From: Vulcanococcus sp. | GTDB lineage: Bacteria; Cyanobacteriota; Cyanobacteriia; PCC-6307; Cyanobiaceae | Direction of reading: 5' to 3' | Length of the DNA: 64,000 nt | Assembly (NCBI GenBank): GCA_019264575.1 | Contig: JAHUZV010000020.1 | Location: forward strand, 1 to 64,000 | In this document: in pieces, positions 7,537 to 16,941 of the stretch | Position numbering within the stretch: position 1 is the first letter of the stretch | How the letters are laid out: each line of letters starts with the position of its first letter | Notes under the pieces: generated by a model | Seen by the model: the letters and a program-made list of their open reading frames with translations, nothing else | The model's database searches: none | What the model was told of the DNA's origin: nothing | Program-made: the position numbers and the translations under genes

Positions 7537-10230
7537 GTGACCGTTGCTCCCGTTCAGCCGGTCGGTGCGCCAGGCGATGCGCCCGTGGATTTCGCGGCCC
7601 TGGTGGACCGCAGCATCGCCAAGCCCGGCCGCTACCTCGGTAATGAGCTGGGGGTGCAGCCGCGCGACTGGGACCAGGCCTGGCCAGCGGCCGGCGTGCG
7701 CTGGGCGCTCACCTACCCCGAGATTTACGAGGTGGGCTCGAGCAATACCGGCCACATCATTCTCTATTCGATCCTCAACAGCGTTCCGGGCCAGCTGTGC
7801 GATCGCAGCTATTTGCCCGGGCCGGATCTGGCGGCGCGGCTGCGCGAGCGCGGTGAGGCGCTCTTCGCCGTGGAGAGCCGCCGGCCCCTTCCAGCCTTCG
7901 ACATCCTCGGCTTCTCGCTCAGCTACGAGCTCGGCGCTACCAACATCCTGTCGATGCTGGAGCTGGCGCAGATTCCGATCCGCGCTGCTGATCGCGGCGA
8001 TCTACCCCTGGCGTATCCGGCGGCACCGCCGTTGATCTTTGCCGGCGGCCCCACCGCCACCAGCAACCCCGAGCCGTTTGCGGCCTTTTTCGATTTCGTG
8101 GTGCTGGGCGATGGCGAGGAGGTGCTGCCCGAGATCGGGTTGGTGGTGGCCGAAGCCAAGGCGGCCGGGCTGAGCCGCCGCGAGCTGCTGATCGATCTGG
8201 CTCAGGTGCCTGGGGTGTATGTGCCCTCGCTCTACGGCCCCGGCCTTGATGGCATCACCCAGGTGCCGCAGGTGGAGGGCATTCCGGCACGGGTGCTGCG
8301 GCGCACCGCCACGCCGATGCCCCACTACGCCATGGGCCTGGTGCCCCACATCGAAACGGTGCACGACCGGCTCACGGTGGAGATCCGGCGCGGCTGCACC
8401 CGCGGTTGCCGCTTCTGCCAGCCCGGCATGCTTACCCGCCCCGCCCGCGATGTGGAACCCGAGGCGGTGATCGAGGCGATCGAAACCGGTATGGAGCGCA
8501 CCGGTTACTCCGATTTCTCACTGCTCTCGCTTAGCTGCTCCGATTACCTCGCCCTGCCGGCGGTGGGCGTGGAGCTGCGCAACCGCCTCGCCGATAAAAA
8601 CGTGAGCCTCACCCTGCCCAGCCAGCGGGTGGATCGCTTCGACGAGAACATCGCCCACATCCTTGGCGGCACTCGCAAGGCGGGCCTCACCTTCGCGCCG
8701 GAAGCCGGCACCCAGCGCCTGCGCGACATCGTGAACAAAGGCCTCACCGATGCCGAGCTGCTGCGGGGGATTCGCACCGCGATGGAGAGCGGCTACCGCA
8801 AGATCAAGCTCTATTTCATGATCGGTCTGCCGGGGGAAACGGATGCCGATGTGCTCGGTATTGCCGAAACCTGCTGGCAGTTGCAACAGCAGTGCCGCGA
8901 TCTGGGGCGGTTGGAGCTGAACCTCACGATCAGTAATTTCACGCCGAAGCCGCACACGCCCTTCCAGTGGCACAGCGTGAGCACGGCGGAATTCCAGCGC
9001 CGGCAGCAGCTGCTGCGGGATGCCCTGCGGCGGATGCGCGGCATCAAAACCAACTACACCGATGTGCGCCTCTCCGCGATGGAGGACTTCGTGGGCCGCG
9101 GCGATCGCCGCCTGGCGCCGGTGATCGAAGCCGCTTGGCGGGCTGGTGCGGGCCTCGATGCCTGGTTTGAAGCGGCTGATCGCACCTATGAGGCCTGGAC
9201 GTCAGCGATCGAAGCCGCCGGCCTTGGCGGCCGTTACCGGGAGTTGGAGCTGGGTGAGTGGAGTGCCGTCGAGGGCATGGACCCTGACGATCTGGCCGTG
9301 TTCTGCGGCCAGCCCCTGCCTTGGGATCACATCGATTCAGGCGTGGACAAGGGCTGGCTGGCGGATGACCTCCGCCAGGCCCTCGCCGCTGCGGTGGTGC
9401 CCGATTGCTCCTTCGATGGCTGCAGCAGTTGCGGGGTGTGTGGCCCCGAGCTGGGCCACAACGTGGTGGTGCCGCCTCCTGCGATTCCGGAGCAGCGGCC
9501 CCAGCGGGCTCCCGCCAGTGAGCGGGTAGCGAGGCTGCGGTTCCGCTTCAGCAAAACCGGCTCCCTGGCCCTGCTCAGCCACCTGGATCTGGTGCGGCTG
9601 ATGGAGCGGGCCCTGCGCCGCAGCGGCTTGCCGGTGAGCTTCACCGGTGGCTTCCATCCCCTGCCGCGGGTGCAGTTCGCCCTGGCCTTGCCCCTGGGCG
9701 CGGAGGCGGATGGCGAATGGATGGATCTTGAATTCACCCAGCTGATCGATCCGGCTGAGGCCTTGCAAAGGCTTCAGGCTCAGTTGCCCGCCGGCTTCAC
9801 CTTGCTGCAGGTGGAGTCGGTGGAGGTTTCCGCCGCCAGCCTGTCGCAGGAGTTGGTGGCTGCTCGCTGGCAGCTGCAACTGCGGCCTGGAGGCAGCAGC
9901 GCCGAAGGCACCGTGGTGCCGCTGGCGGCTTGGCAGACGGCTGCGGCGGAGCTGCTGAACAGCTCATCGTGGATGTGGCACGACACCGACAAGAAAGGGC
10001 GGCCGCGCCAGCGCGATTGCAGACCTTTCTTGCAGAGCCTCTCGCTTGACGGTGTGGAGGGGATGCCTGAAGCAGTGGAGCTGCGCTATGGGGCCCTTGT
10101 GGATCCCGCGGGCCGCAGCCTGCGGCCGGAGCAGCTGCAGCACTGGTTCTCCCAACAGCTCGATGCGGAGCTGGAGATGGTGAGCCTGCGCCGTGAATCC
10201 CTGCTGCTTCGGCAGAGCCCAGAAGGCTGA
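7537..10230 (+). CDS. TIGR03960-type radical SAM protein fused to a DUF2344 (TIGR03936) domain
   Basis: 897 aa from GTG 7537; the open frame extends upstream to 7417, but that would enter the dapL promoter region and lacks family-like sequence. An N-terminal B12-binding-like region is followed by a radical-SAM core with C287, C291, C294 (RRGCTRGCRFCQPG). From about residue 664 a second module begins (LRFRFSKTGSLALLSHLDL), the DUF2344 domain that is often a separate neighbouring gene in other bacteria. A cysteine-rich link (C-x2-C-x2-C) sits at about residues 629-635. The function is unknown; in some bacteria the pair lies upstream of an RNase E/G gene, as it does here, where rne follows. Confidence 0.85.
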   Translation: MTVAPVQPVGAPGDAPVDFAALVDRSIAKPGRYLGNELGVQPRDWDQAWPAAGVRWALTYPEIYEVGSSNTGHIILYSILNSVPGQLCDRSYLPGPDLAARLRERGEALFAVESRRPLPAFDILGFSLSYELGATNILSMLELAQIPIRAADRGDLPLAYPAAPPLIFAGGPTATSNPEPFAAFFDFVVLGDGEEVLPEIGLVVAEAKAAGLSRRELLIDLAQVPGVYVPSLYGPGLDGITQVPQVEGIPARVLRRTATPMPHYAMGLVPHIETVHDRLTVEIRRGCTRGCRFCQPGMLTRPARDVEPEAVIEAIETGMERTGYSDFSLLSLSCSDYLALPAVGVELRNRLADKNVSLTLPSQRVDRFDENIAHILGGTRKAGLTFAPEAGTQRLRDIVNKGLTDAELLRGIRTAMESGYRKIKLYFMIGLPGETDADVLGIAETCWQLQQQCRDLGRLELNLTISNFTPKPHTPFQWHSVSTAEFQRRQQLLRDALRRMRGIKTNYTDVRLSAMEDFVGRGDRRLAPVIEAAWRAGAGLDAWFEAADRTYEAWTSAIEAAGLGGRYRELELGEWSAVEGMDPDDLAVFCGQPLPWDHIDSGVDKGWLADDLRQALAAAVVPDCSFDGCSSCGVCGPELGHNVVVPPPAIPEQRPQRAPASERVARLRFRFSKTGSLALLSHLDLVRLMERALRRSGLPVSFTGGFHPLPRVQFALALPLGAEADGEWMDLEFTQLIDPAEALQRLQAQLPAGFTLLQVESVEVSAASLSQELVAARWQLQLRPGGSSAEGTVVPLAAWQTAAAELLNSSSWMWHDTDKKGRPRQRDCRPFLQSLSLDGVEGMPEAVELRYGALVDPAGRSLRPEQLQHWFSQQLDAELEMVSLRRESLLLRQSPEG

Positions 10231-10607
10231 AAACACCCGTGCTAGCGTCTGTCTATCGGTACAACCTGAAGCAGGCTCAGCGATCTAGCTCGGCTCAGGC
10301 ATCAGGGTCCGCATCAGTTTTCACGAACCTCTCTTCCTGAAAGCTGCCCGATGCGGCGCCGTAAGACGGGTTCCATTCAGATCTGGATCTCGCAAGCAAC
10401 GGGCTTCGGCCCACTCCCACGAAGGCTGTCAGCCTGCCGCCGTTGTTTTACCCGGCGTTTTCACTGAATTTTTCAAGCACCGCTGCCTCGTTTCCCCCCT
10501 TGCATCGGCGATGCACGGAGGGTTTCGCAGCCTGTCGGTCCGGCGCTGGGCGCCACCCTCTGCTATCCATTCCGGCCTGCCTTCTGCAGGTCCTCTCCTG
10601 ACCTTCC
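10231..10607 (+). promoter_or_regulatory. Long leader / intergenic region before rne
   Basis: 377 bases without a supportable gene. It contains a U-rich stretch around 10443-10475 (GTTGTTTTACCC, GAATTTTTCAAG) set in otherwise GC-rich sequence. RNase E messages in bacteria typically have long 5' leaders in which U-rich single-stranded segments serve as autoregulatory cleavage sites, and the layout here fits that. A promoter near 10240-10262 is plausible but not demonstrated. Confidence 0.45.
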
Positions 10608-12668
10608 ATGCCTCAGCAGATCGTCATCGCCGAGCAGCTGCGCATCGCCGCAGTGCTCACCGATGAGCGTGTGGATGAACTGGTGGTGGCCCAGGGCCGC
10701 TACCAAATCGGTGATGTTTATCTCGGCACTGTTGAAAATGTGCTGCCGGGCATCGATGCAGCCTTTGTCAATATCGGCGAAGGAGAGAAGAACGGCTTCA
10801 TTCATGTCACCGATCTAGGGCCACTGCGCCTCAAGAAAGGAACGCTGGGCATCACCGAGTTGCTCGAGCCGCGCCAGAAGGTGCTGGTTCAGGTGATGAA
10901 AGAGCCCACCGGCACCAAGGGCCCTCGCCTTACGGGCAACCTCACCCTGCCGGGTCGCTTTCTGATCCTCCAGCCCCACGGCCAGGGGGTGAACATTTCC
11001 CGGCGGATCAATGCGGAAAGTGAGCGCAACCGCCTGCGCGCTCTGGGTGTGTTGATTAAGCCCCCTGGTGCGGGTCTGCTGATCCGCACTGAGGCCGAAG
11101 GGGTGAGCGAAGAGCTGCTCATCGACGACCTCGAAGCTCTGCTGCGCCAGTGGGAGGCGATTCAGACCGCCGCCGAGACGGCCACGCCGCCGGTGCTGCT
11201 CAACCGCGATGAAGACTTCATTCATCGGATCCTGCGCGATCACTACAGCCCGGATGTGGCGCGGATCGTGCTCGACAGCGCCGATGGCGTGGGCCGGGTG
11301 AATGCCTTCCTCGGGGCTGATCAAAGCCAGGTGCAGGTGGAGCAGCACCTCGACTCCGGCGAGATCCTGGAGGCTTACAAGGTGAACGCCGCCATCCGCG
11401 ATGCCCTCAAGCCGCGGGTGGATCTGCCCTCCGGTGGCTACGTGATCATCGAGCCCACCGAGGCGCTCACGGTGATCGATGTGAACTCGGGTTCCTTCAC
11501 CCGTTCCGCCAATGCGCGTGAAACGGTGCTGTGGACCAACTACGAGGCCGCCACGGAGATCGCCCGCCAGCTGAAGCTGCGCAACATCGGCGGCGTGATC
11601 ATCATCGACTTCATCGATATGGAGTCGCGCCGCGATCAGTTGCAGCTGCTGGAGCACTTCACAGCCGCAATCCGCCCGGATTCGGCGCGCCCGCAGATCG
11701 CTCAGATCAGTGAGCTGGGCTTGGTGGAGCTCACCCGCAAGCGCCAGGGGCAAAACATCTACGAATTGTTCGGCCGGGCCTGTCCTAGCTGTGGTGGCCT
11801 CGGCCATGTGGCCGTGCTGCCGGGTAAAGACAGCCTTCAGCCCCTGGCCGCCGCTCCAGGCCTGGTGCGCTCCGCTGCCTCCGCCCGGGCCGAAGTGTTC
11901 AGCCCCGCGGGAGCGGAAGCCGGTGGTGGCCGCCGCCGCCGCGGTGGTCGCGGTGGTCGTGGCGGCAGCGATGCGCCTGAACTCACCAGCTACGACGACA
12001 CCGCAACCACCACGGCCGGCAGCTCCCATGAAGCCGCCACCGCAGCGGTGGAACCCGGCTCCCGCCGTCCGGAGCCTGAATTGGTGGCGGTGCCGATGGA
12101 TGCTGAGCAGGAGCTGGTGTACGGCTGGTTGGGCCTGAACCCGGCGCTGTTACTCGACCCCGTTCCCGCCGCCGACAACCTGGTGGTGCGGGTGGTGCGC
12201 CCTGGAGAGGATCCCGAAGCGGTGCTCGAGGAAGCCCGCCAGCAGCTGGCTGCAGCCGGCCCCCGCCGCCGCCGCCGCGGACGTGGTGGTGCCAGCAGCA
12301 ACGGTTCTGGCGGCCCTGGAGCTGCTCCAGCGGCTGATGCCCCCACAGCCAGTGAGAGCCTGCCTGTCACCGTGGAAATCACGCCGCTCCCGGTGGAAAC
12401 TTTCCCGGCCTTCCCCGCCGTTCCGGTGCTCCCTGATAGCGGCCTGGAGTTGGTGGCGGCAACGGCGGAACCCGAGCCGGCCAACGGCCGCCGCGTTCGC
12501 AGCCGCCGCCGCAGCGATGCTCCAGCCAGCACCCCCTCCACCAGCACGGCCGTTGCCGTGTTGCCCGTGGTGGAGCTCGAGCAAGCCGCTGCTGCTGCTG
12601 CCGCTGAAGCAGAAGAGGATTCATCGGAACCCCGCCGCCGCCGCCGCCGCTCATCGGCAACCGAGTGA
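10608..12668 (+). CDS. rne: Ribonuclease E/G family endoribonuclease
   Basis: 686 aa. The start MPQQIVIAEQ leads into an S1 RNA-binding domain (about residues 35-120), then the RNase H-like and DNase I-like catalytic core with the Mg-binding aspartate region (VIDVNSGSFTR and IIIDFIDM). The zinc-link C-P-S-C follows near residue 393. The C-terminal ~270 residues are disordered, with several arginine clusters, and end in EPRRRRRRSSATE. Cyanobacterial RNase E is known to carry a C-terminal arginine-rich nonapeptide of this kind that binds polynucleotide phosphorylase, so degradosome assembly is probably conserved. Its stop abuts rnhB. Confidence 0.96.
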   Translation: MPQQIVIAEQLRIAAVLTDERVDELVVAQGRYQIGDVYLGTVENVLPGIDAAFVNIGEGEKNGFIHVTDLGPLRLKKGTLGITELLEPRQKVLVQVMKEPTGTKGPRLTGNLTLPGRFLILQPHGQGVNISRRINAESERNRLRALGVLIKPPGAGLLIRTEAEGVSEELLIDDLEALLRQWEAIQTAAETATPPVLLNRDEDFIHRILRDHYSPDVARIVLDSADGVGRVNAFLGADQSQVQVEQHLDSGEILEAYKVNAAIRDALKPRVDLPSGGYVIIEPTEALTVIDVNSGSFTRSANARETVLWTNYEAATEIARQLKLRNIGGVIIIDFIDMESRRDQLQLLEHFTAAIRPDSARPQIAQISELGLVELTRKRQGQNIYELFGRACPSCGGLGHVAVLPGKDSLQPLAAAPGLVRSAASARAEVFSPAGAEAGGGRRRRGGRGGRGGSDAPELTSYDDTATTTAGSSHEAATAAVEPGSRRPEPELVAVPMDAEQELVYGWLGLNPALLLDPVPAADNLVVRVVRPGEDPEAVLEEARQQLAAAGPRRRRRGRGGASSNGSGGPGAAPAADAPTASESLPVTVEITPLPVETFPAFPAVPVLPDSGLELVAATAEPEPANGRRVRSRRRSDAPASTPSTSTAVAVLPVVELEQAAAAAAAEAEEDSSEPRRRRRRSSATE

Positions 12669-13259
12669 TTGATTGCTGTGCCGCCGCGCATCGCCGGCGT
12701 TGATGAGGTCGGCCGCGGCTGCTGGTTCGGCCCGGTGTTTGCGGGGGCGGTGATCCTGCCCGATTCAGCCAGGCCCACCCTGGCCGCTGCCGGACTCACC
12801 GACAGCAAGAAGCTCACGGCCCGTCGCCGCGCTCAGTTTGTTCCGCTCATCCAGCAGCACGCCTGCAGCTGGGCCTTGGGCCAAGCCTCAGCGCGGGAAA
12901 TTGATCAGGTGGGGATTCGCGCCGCCACCGAGCGGGCCATGCTGCGTGCCCTGCAGCGTCTCAACGGTGCACCGCCCGATCTGGTGCTGGTGGATGGGGT
13001 GTTGCCCTTGCGGCTCTGGAGCGGCCCGCAGCAAACGGTGGTGCGCGGCGACAGCGAGCATCTGGAGATTGCCGCCGCCAGCGTGCTGGCCAAGCAGGCC
13101 CGTGATGCCTTGATCACGCGGTTGGCGCAGCGTTATCCGGCCTATGGCCTCGAGCGCCACGCTGGCTATGGCACCGCTTTGCATCGTGCAGCCGTTCTTG
13201 AGGCGGGTCCCACTCCCCTGCACCGGCGCTCGTTTTTAGGGAAGGTGCTTGCGGCTTAA
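12669..13259 (+). CDS. rnhB: Ribonuclease HII
   Basis: 196 aa if a TTG at 12669 is used; GTG 12678 gives 193 aa and is at least as likely. Conserved motifs are GVDEVGRG (first catalytic Asp and Glu), TDSKKL and LVDGV, with a further acidic D in GDSEHL. RNase HII removes RNA, including single ribonucleotides, from RNA-DNA hybrids. The gene follows rne without a gap, so the two RNases are translationally coupled. It overlaps the convergent DUF1997 gene by 4 bases. Confidence 0.94.
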   Translation: MIAVPPRIAGVDEVGRGCWFGPVFAGAVILPDSARPTLAAAGLTDSKKLTARRRAQFVPLIQQHACSWALGQASAREIDQVGIRAATERAMLRALQRLNGAPPDLVLVDGVLPLRLWSGPQQTVVRGDSEHLEIAAASVLAKQARDALITRLAQRYPAYGLERHAGYGTALHRAAVLEAGPTPLHRRSFLGKVLAA

Positions 13260-13777
13260 CGGCCGGCGGGCGCCAGGCACCAGGCTTCGAAATCCTGGAG
13301 CAGCTGCTGTTGCACCCTGGTCTTGATCCCCAGCAGGATGCCCGCCAGCAGGGAGCGGCCGGTGGCTTCGAGCATCTTCACCGGAATCAGTTTCAGCAGG
13401 CTTGGCTGGCTCACGCTCACCGCTAAGCACGCTTCGCCGTTGAGCCCTTCGTCGCTGGCTTCAAGCCACGATTCGAGGGTGAGTTGAAAGTCGTCGACGA
13501 TGCCCAGACCCTCGAGCTGGCAATCGATCGCTTCGAGATCGATGCGGTGATGGCTGCGGCGGGCCACCAGCTCCACCACCGGTTGAATCTGCAGTTGGAA
13601 CACCTGCAGCCGGGTCACGGTGTAGCGGTAGCGGCCGTTGCCGAGGCTCTCCAGCTGCTGGGGATCGAGCAGGGCGCCAATCACCCGCTCCTCATCGTTG
13701 AGGTAGTCGGGCAGGAGCTCGGCCTTCTGCGGCACCGACAGTTTCAAGGCTTGGCTGGCGCTGAAGGCCAGAGTCAT
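13256..13777 (-). CDS. DUF1997 family protein
   Basis: 173 aa. The sequence ([17 protein letters not shown] at the start, a central [17 protein letters not shown] segment, and a C-terminal [18 protein letters not shown] helix) matches the DUF1997 family of cyanobacteria and plastids. No catalytic motif is visible. It is predicted to be soluble or peripherally associated. Function unknown. It is divergent from pheA by a very short interval. Confidence 0.7.
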   Translation of the reverse strand: MTLAFSASQALKLSVPQKAELLPDYLNDEERVIGALLDPQQLESLGNGRYRYTVTRLQVFQLQIQPVVELVARRSHHRIDLEAIDCQLEGLGIVDDFQLTLESWLEASDEGLNGEACLAVSVSQPSLLKLIPVKMLEATGRSLLAGILLGIKTRVQQQLLQDFEAWCLAPAGR

Positions 13778-13830
13778 GGCTCGTCGGCCGGCGCGTCATG
13801 ATCCTATCCAGCACGGCCCGCAACGCCTGT

Positions 13831-14664
13831 ATGCGCATCGCATTTCTTGGTCCTGTTGGCACCTACGGGGAGCAGGCGGCGATCCGGCTGTGCGCGTTGG
13901 AAGGGATCGAGGCACCGCAGTTCATGCCCCAGGTGGGCATTCGGGCGGTGGTGAAGGCCGTGGCCGAGGGCCGTTGTGAAGCGGCGGTGGTGCCGGTGGA
14001 GAACTCCGTGGAAGGTGGGGTCACCGCCTGCATGGATGCGCTCTGGGAGCACCCGGAGTTGCGGGTGGCCCGGGCCCTGGTGCTGCCGATCCGCCACGCG
14101 TTGCTGGGGTCTGGTCCGCTGGAGGGGGTGAGCGAGGTGCTCTCCCACCCGCAGGCTCTGGCGCAATGCAGCCAGTGGCTCGGTGAACAGTTGCCCGCAG
14201 CACTGCAATTGCCCACCAGCTCCACCGCTGATGCGGCCCGGATGGTGGCTGGTAGCCGCTTCCGCGCTGCCATTGCTTCGCTCCAGGCCGCCGAGGAGCA
14301 TGGCCTCGAGGTGCTGGCTTACCCGATCAACGATGTGGCGGGCAACTGCACCCGCTTTTTGTTGCTGAGCCAGGGGGAGCGCACCTTGGCGGGCCCCCTG
14401 GCCAGCCTGGCTTTCTCGCTGCACGCCAACCGCCCAGGTGCCCTGCTCGAAGCGCTGGCCTGCTTTGCCCACCGCGATCTCAACATGACGCGGATCGAAT
14501 CACGCCCTTCCAAACGGGAGATGGGCGAATACATCTTCTTTGTGGATCTCGAGCTGCCCGAGGGCGAAGCGCCCTTGCAGCAGGCCCTCGAGGAGCTGCG
14601 GCCGTTGTGTGAGCACCTGGCTGTGTTTGGGGCCTACCCGATCACCCAGCTCGAAGCGGCTTAA
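13831..14664 (+). CDS. pheA: Prephenate dehydratase
   Basis: 277 aa from ATG 13831 (MRIAFLGPVGTYGEQAA), which aligns with the usual family start; the frame is open to ATG 13798 with 11 extra residues. The dehydratase domain shows GPVGTYGEQA, PVENSVEGGV and the TRF motif (GNCTRFLLL). The C-terminal ACT domain contains the phenylalanine-binding ESRPSK motif. It converts prephenate to phenylpyruvate and is expected to be feedback inhibited by phenylalanine. It is a stand-alone dehydratase without a chorismate mutase domain. The stop overlaps the convergent methyltransferase gene by 4 bases. Confidence 0.95.
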   Translation: MRIAFLGPVGTYGEQAAIRLCALEGIEAPQFMPQVGIRAVVKAVAEGRCEAAVVPVENSVEGGVTACMDALWEHPELRVARALVLPIRHALLGSGPLEGVSEVLSHPQALAQCSQWLGEQLPAALQLPTSSTADAARMVAGSRFRAAIASLQAAEEHGLEVLAYPINDVAGNCTRFLLLSQGERTLAGPLASLAFSLHANRPGALLEALACFAHRDLNMTRIESRPSKREMGEYIFFVDLELPEGEAPLQQALEELRPLCEHLAVFGAYPITQLEAA

Positions 14665-15650
14665 GCGGGCTTGCGGGTTCGGAACACGCCGAACTGCATC
14701 ATCCCGGTGGCAAATCCCCAGTGCATCAACAGCAGCGTGGGGGTTTCGCGCAGGCCCATCAACACGGCACGGGGGCCTAAGCCCAGCACTGCTGCCGGTC
14801 GCCTCAGCCCTTCCAGGATTGAATCAATCCAGGAGGGGAGCGTTTCGCGGCTCCAATCGCCCGTTTCCACCTGCAGCTGGGTGTGGTTCTGGCCCTCGCC
14901 CCAGGGGCTTTGCTCGAGGTTGCGGCGGAAGCCGGGGATGCTGGCGAATTCAGGGTGAGCCCACTGCACCAGCAGTTGGTGCATCACCCAGCGCTCGAGT
15001 CGGTTGAGTGGTTGAACAGCCGGGTCGCGGCGGTTCCAATCGGCCACGGCCAGCAGCCCGCCGGGTTTGAGCACCCGCAGCAGTTCATCGGCGTAGCGCT
15101 GCTTGTCGGGCATGTGGGGGCCGGCCTCCACACTCCACACCGCATCAAAGCTTTGATCGGGCAGCTCGAGGGCCAGAGCATCCATCACGGCAAAGCGGCA
15201 GCTGAGGCCACCAGGGGTGAGTGCCTGTGCCCGTTGGATCTGGCCTGGGCTGATGCTGATGCCGAGCACATTGAGGCCGTAATCGCGGGACAGGATGCGA
15301 GCGCTGCCGCCAATGCCGCAGCCCACATCAAGCACGGTGCTGCCCGGCGGAAGCTGATCGAGGCCGCTCCACCGCACAAGCTCGTGCACAAAATCCTCTT
15401 TGGCGCGGCGGAAATCACGGCGGCGCGGCGGCTGGCCGTAATGGCCCAGATGCACGTGCTCGCCCCAGAGCCGCTCCAGCAATTGATCGTCGGTCCAGCG
15501 GTCGTAGGCCTCGGCCACGCTGGCCGTGCTCGTGAAGGCGCGATCGCGCCAGCTCCACACGAACAGCCCAAGCAACAGCAGGGCTGCCAGCACGGCCACA
15601 ATCAACATCAGCCCTCCCGCGAAGGGAGTGAGCACAGCAAGGATCGGCAT
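14661..15650 (-). CDS. MPBQ/MSBQ methyltransferase (tocopherol/plastoquinone pathway)
   Basis: 329 aa from ATG 15650. An N-terminal hydrophobic anchor (about residues 5-30) precedes a class I SAM methyltransferase domain with VLDVGCGIGGSARIL and VWSVEAGPHMPDK. The order of motifs, including AYDRWTDDQLLERLWGEHVH and the C-terminal LRETPTLLLMHWGFATGM, closely follows Synechocystis Sll0418, which methylates 2-methyl-6-phytyl- and solanesyl-benzoquinol. A related gamma-tocopherol methyltransferase is less likely because of the membrane anchor and these signatures. It starts 7 bases after the Lon-domain gene, so the two are probably cotranscribed. Confidence 0.87.
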   Translation of the reverse strand: MPILAVLTPFAGGLMLIVAVLAALLLLGLFVWSWRDRAFTSTASVAEAYDRWTDDQLLERLWGEHVHLGHYGQPPRRRDFRRAKEDFVHELVRWSGLDQLPPGSTVLDVGCGIGGSARILSRDYGLNVLGISISPGQIQRAQALTPGGLSCRFAVMDALALELPDQSFDAVWSVEAGPHMPDKQRYADELLRVLKPGGLLAVADWNRRDPAVQPLNRLERWVMHQLLVQWAHPEFASIPGFRRNLEQSPWGEGQNHTQLQVETGDWSRETLPSWIDSILEGLRRPAAVLGLGPRAVLMGLRETPTLLLMHWGFATGMMQFGVFRTRKPA

Positions 15651-15657
15651 CAGCGGT

Positions 15658-16332
15658 TCAGCGATCCTCGTCGGCGCCTGGGTCTTTGAGATCCCGGAAG
15701 GTGTCTTGCAGCACGGTGCGGGCCGCGAGCTGCCGCCGGGTTTCATCCAGCAGTTCGAATTCCTGGCGCAAGCGCTCTTCGGTGTCGGTGATTTCGAGCA
15801 GGGTCTGCTGCTGATCGGCCACGGGCCCGCCCAGATGGGATCCGATCCAGAACGAGAGCTCTCGCGGCAGATCCGGTAGATCGGTGGGGAGGCTGGTGGG
15901 TTTGCCCATCAGCTTTCCGGTCAGTTCCACCACGTCTTTCAGGGCTTCTCCCACTTGGGTGGAGAGATTGCTGAGGCGGTCCGGGCTCTCGGGATGCTCG
16001 TCTTCAATCCAGCTCACCAGGCCCACTTTGAACGGCGCCTCGCGCACCACTTCAAGCACGCGAAAGCGCTGCTGGCCCAGGGTCACGATGTTGCTGCGAT
16101 CGTCGGTTTGGGTTTGACACTGCAGGATTTCAGCGCAGCAGCCCACGTCTGCCATCCGACCTTCTTGGGGATCCCAGCGCACGATCCCGAAGCGGCGATC
16201 GGTTTCGAGCACCGTGCGCAGCATCATCCGGTAGCGCGGCTCAAAGATGTGCAGCGGCAGCACTTCCTGAGGGAACAGCACCACGTCGGGCAACGGGAAC
16301 AGTGGCAGCTCGCGCACGGCCAGTTGCGTCAC
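15658..16332 (-). CDS. Lon protease substrate-binding domain (LonSB) protein
   Basis: 224 aa. The sequence ELPLFPLPDVVLFPQEVLPLHIFEPRYR is the diagnostic beginning of the Lon N-terminal (PUA-like) substrate-recognition domain; there is no ATPase or protease domain. Stand-alone proteins of this kind are common in cyanobacteria and are of unknown role, possibly in substrate presentation. The final ~70 residues are predicted helical and charged. It lies upstream of and in line with the MPBQ methyltransferase gene. Confidence 0.9.
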   Translation of the reverse strand: MTQLAVRELPLFPLPDVVLFPQEVLPLHIFEPRYRMMLRTVLETDRRFGIVRWDPQEGRMADVGCCAEILQCQTQTDDRSNIVTLGQQRFRVLEVVREAPFKVGLVSWIEDEHPESPDRLSNLSTQVGEALKDVVELTGKLMGKPTSLPTDLPDLPRELSFWIGSHLGGPVADQQQTLLEITDTEERLRQEFELLDETRRQLAARTVLQDTFRDLKDPGADEDR

Positions 16333-16406
16333 GTGGCAGGCAATTCAAGGGAGCTCGAATCCTAGGCAGCGCTGTTGAGGGCCGCGGCTGCGCGGCCGCG
16401 GCCAGC

Positions 16407-16431
16407 AAAAAGGCCCACCTTGCGGCGGGCC
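16407..16431 (-). terminator. Rho-independent terminator after rpsJ
   Basis: On the minus strand an 8-bp stem GGCCCGCC / GGTGGGCC with a 4-base loop is followed by TTTTT. It lies about 30 bases after the rpsJ stop and closes the str operon. Confidence 0.85.
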
Positions 16432-16459
16432 ATGGGCTGTCCCTCTGGGCGTCAGGGGT

Positions 16460-16780
16460 TCAGAGCTTCACCTCGATGTCCACACCACTGGGCAGATCCA
16501 GCTTCATCAAGGCATCGATGGTTTTGGCCGAAGGGCTATAGATATCGATGATGCGGCGGTGTGTGCGGGTCTCGAAGTGCTCGCGGGAGTCCTTGTCCAC
16601 GTGGGGCGAACGCAGCACGCAATAGATCTTGCGCTTGGTGGGTAGGGGGATCGGGCCGATCGCCGTTGCAGCGGTGTGATCAGCCGTTTCGATGATTTTT
16701 TCGCAGGACAGATCCAGCATGCGGCGATCAAACGCCTTCAAGCGGATGCGGATCTTCTGCTGAGCGATAGCGGTGGACAT
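16460..16780 (-). CDS. rpsJ: 30S ribosomal protein S10
   Basis: 106 aa. The conserved start [20 protein letters not shown], the central [19 protein letters not shown] loop and the C-terminal [12 protein letters not shown] identify S10, which also acts as NusE in antitermination. In cyanobacteria S10 closes the str operon after tuf rather than opening the S10 operon, as seen here. A 161-base gap separates it from tuf. Confidence 0.98.
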   Translation of the reverse strand: MSTAIAQQKIRIRLKAFDRRMLDLSCEKIIETADHTAATAIGPIPLPTKRKIYCVLRSPHVDKDSREHFETRTHRRIIDIYSPSAKTIDALMKLDLPSGVDIEVKL

Positions 16781-16941
16781 GGATCAGGCGGGAGAGGTCA
16801 GCAAGGACCAGCGCTCGTCGAACACGAGAGAGCTGGGAAATGGAAGCTGGATTGTCGAGGTGCGGAATGGGATGGAGAGGCGAGGACTGAATCCCCGATC
16901 TCCATCCCAGAACCTAAATCACGGCCGGAGCCGGTTCAGGA

